Part shown: one piece after another, positions 63,593 through 64,000 of the stretch
Layout: every line of letters begins with the position of its first letter
Position numbering within the stretch: the first letter of the stretch is position 1
Assembly (NCBI GenBank): GCA_002173095.1
Contig: NHBK01000012.1
Span: 1-64,000, forward strand
From: Hyphomonadaceae bacterium TMED5
GTDB taxonomy: Bacteria > Pseudomonadota > Alphaproteobacteria > Caulobacterales > Hyphomonadaceae
Length of the DNA stretch: 64,000 bases
Direction of reading: 5' to 3'
The notes under the pieces: model-generated
The model's database searches: none
The model's input: the letters and a program-made list of their open reading frames with translations, nothing else
What the model was told of the DNA's origin: nothing
Position numbers and translations under genes: made by a program

Positions 63593-64000
63593 ATGCCTAA
63601 GCGCACCGATATCGAATCCATTCTCGTCATTGGTGCTGGGCCAATTGTTATCGGCCAGGCCTGCGAATTCGACTATTCCGGTGTTCAGGCGATCAAAGCG
63701 CTCAAAAGCGAAGGCTATCGCGTCATTCTGGTGAACTCCAACCCGGCGACGATCATGACCGACCCGGACCTCGCCGACGCAACCTATATCGAGCCGATCA
63801 CACCCGACTTCGTCGCTAAAATCATTGAAGCTGAAAAGCCAGATGCGCTTCTGCCAACCATGGGTGGTCAGACGGCTCTGAACTGCGCACTTGAGCTTGA
63901 GCGCATGGGCGTTCTGGAAAAGTTTGGCGTAGAAATGATCGGCGCGAAAGCGGACGCGATCAATAAAGCCGAAGACCGTAAGCTGTTCCGCGAAGCAATG
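63593..64000 (+). CDS. carB: Carbamoyl phosphate synthase large subunit, 5' part
   Basis: 136 codons run to the window edge with no stop. The opening [28 protein letters not shown] is the unmistakable start of CarB. It is followed by the ATP-grasp entry [11 protein letters not shown]. It makes carbamoyl phosphate for arginine and pyrimidines. A GCCGGAGACC ribosome site is close to the ATG. carA is not in the window. Confidence 0.96.
   Translation, partial: MPKRTDIESILVIGAGPIVIGQACEFDYSGVQAIKALKSEGYRVILVNSNPATIMTDPDLADATYIEPITPDFVAKIIEAEKPDALLPTMGGQTALNCALELERMGVLEKFGVEMIGAKADAINKAEDRKLFREAM

Overview
The window looks like chromosomal DNA of a marine-type alphaproteobacterium, probably Caulobacterales/Maricaulales (Hyphomonadaceae-like). 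Clues are paired ATP synthase b' and b subunits, split glycine decarboxylase (gcvPA/gcvPB), the ispH-thrB-rnhA gene order, the aa3-oxidase cluster ctaC-ctaD-ctaB-ctaG-ctaE-surf1-thrC, a plant-type glutamate-cysteine ligase, TonB receptors and peptide/H+ symport. Base composition looks mid-50s % G+C by eye. No tRNA, rRNA, CRISPR array, transposase or integrase was seen. The genus is inference only.

Layout. 1-1.2 kb: end of the F0 ATP synthase operon. 1.3-6.8 kb: two small genes, then a glycine-cleavage operon (gcvT-gcvH-gcvPA-gcvPB, minus strand) behind a tandem glycine riboswitch and a recognisable promoter with GAGTCA palindromes. 6.8-16 kb: argS, two unknown lipoproteins, ispH, thrB, a membrane protein, a large hybrid histidine kinase and rnhA. 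16-29.7 kb: an accessory surface-polysaccharide locus, all on the minus strand. It holds an ABC exporter, three large GT4-type glycosyltransferases (two with tandem catalytic domains), three sulfotransferase-like proteins, a coiled-coil protein, and small proteins of unknown function. 30-35 kb: peroxiredoxin, YqgE, an EAL protein, an acetyltransferase, thrC and SURF1. 35-41.5 kb: cytochrome c oxidase genes, with an unknown multi-TM protein between ctaD and ctaB. 41.7-50.5 kb: TPR protein, tldD, DUF937 protein, POT peptide transporter, TonB receptor and secreted carboxylesterase. 50.6-53.6 kb: a fourth sulfotransferase-like gene and GDP-fucose synthesis (gmd, fcl). 53.7-63.4 kb: kelch lipoprotein, gshA, three cell-wall enzymes (M15 peptidase, L,D-transpeptidase, MltF-like lytic transglycosylase), a metallo-hydrolase, an amidohydrolase and an acetyltransferase. 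The window ends in the 5' part of carB.

The most interesting part is the 16-29.7 kb locus. It lies between rnhA and the peroxiredoxin gene, which to my knowledge are usually close together in alphaproteobacteria, so it looks like an acquired or relocated island. With the fcl/gmd/sulfotransferase block 21 kb away, it suggests an exported, sulfated and possibly fucose-containing polysaccharide. A C-terminal beta-rich domain of one sulfotransferase recurs as a free-standing small protein in the same locus. A coiled-coil protein carrying an SSTSWRLTAP-type motif could be a chain-length or scaffold factor. These are inferences from sequence and context.
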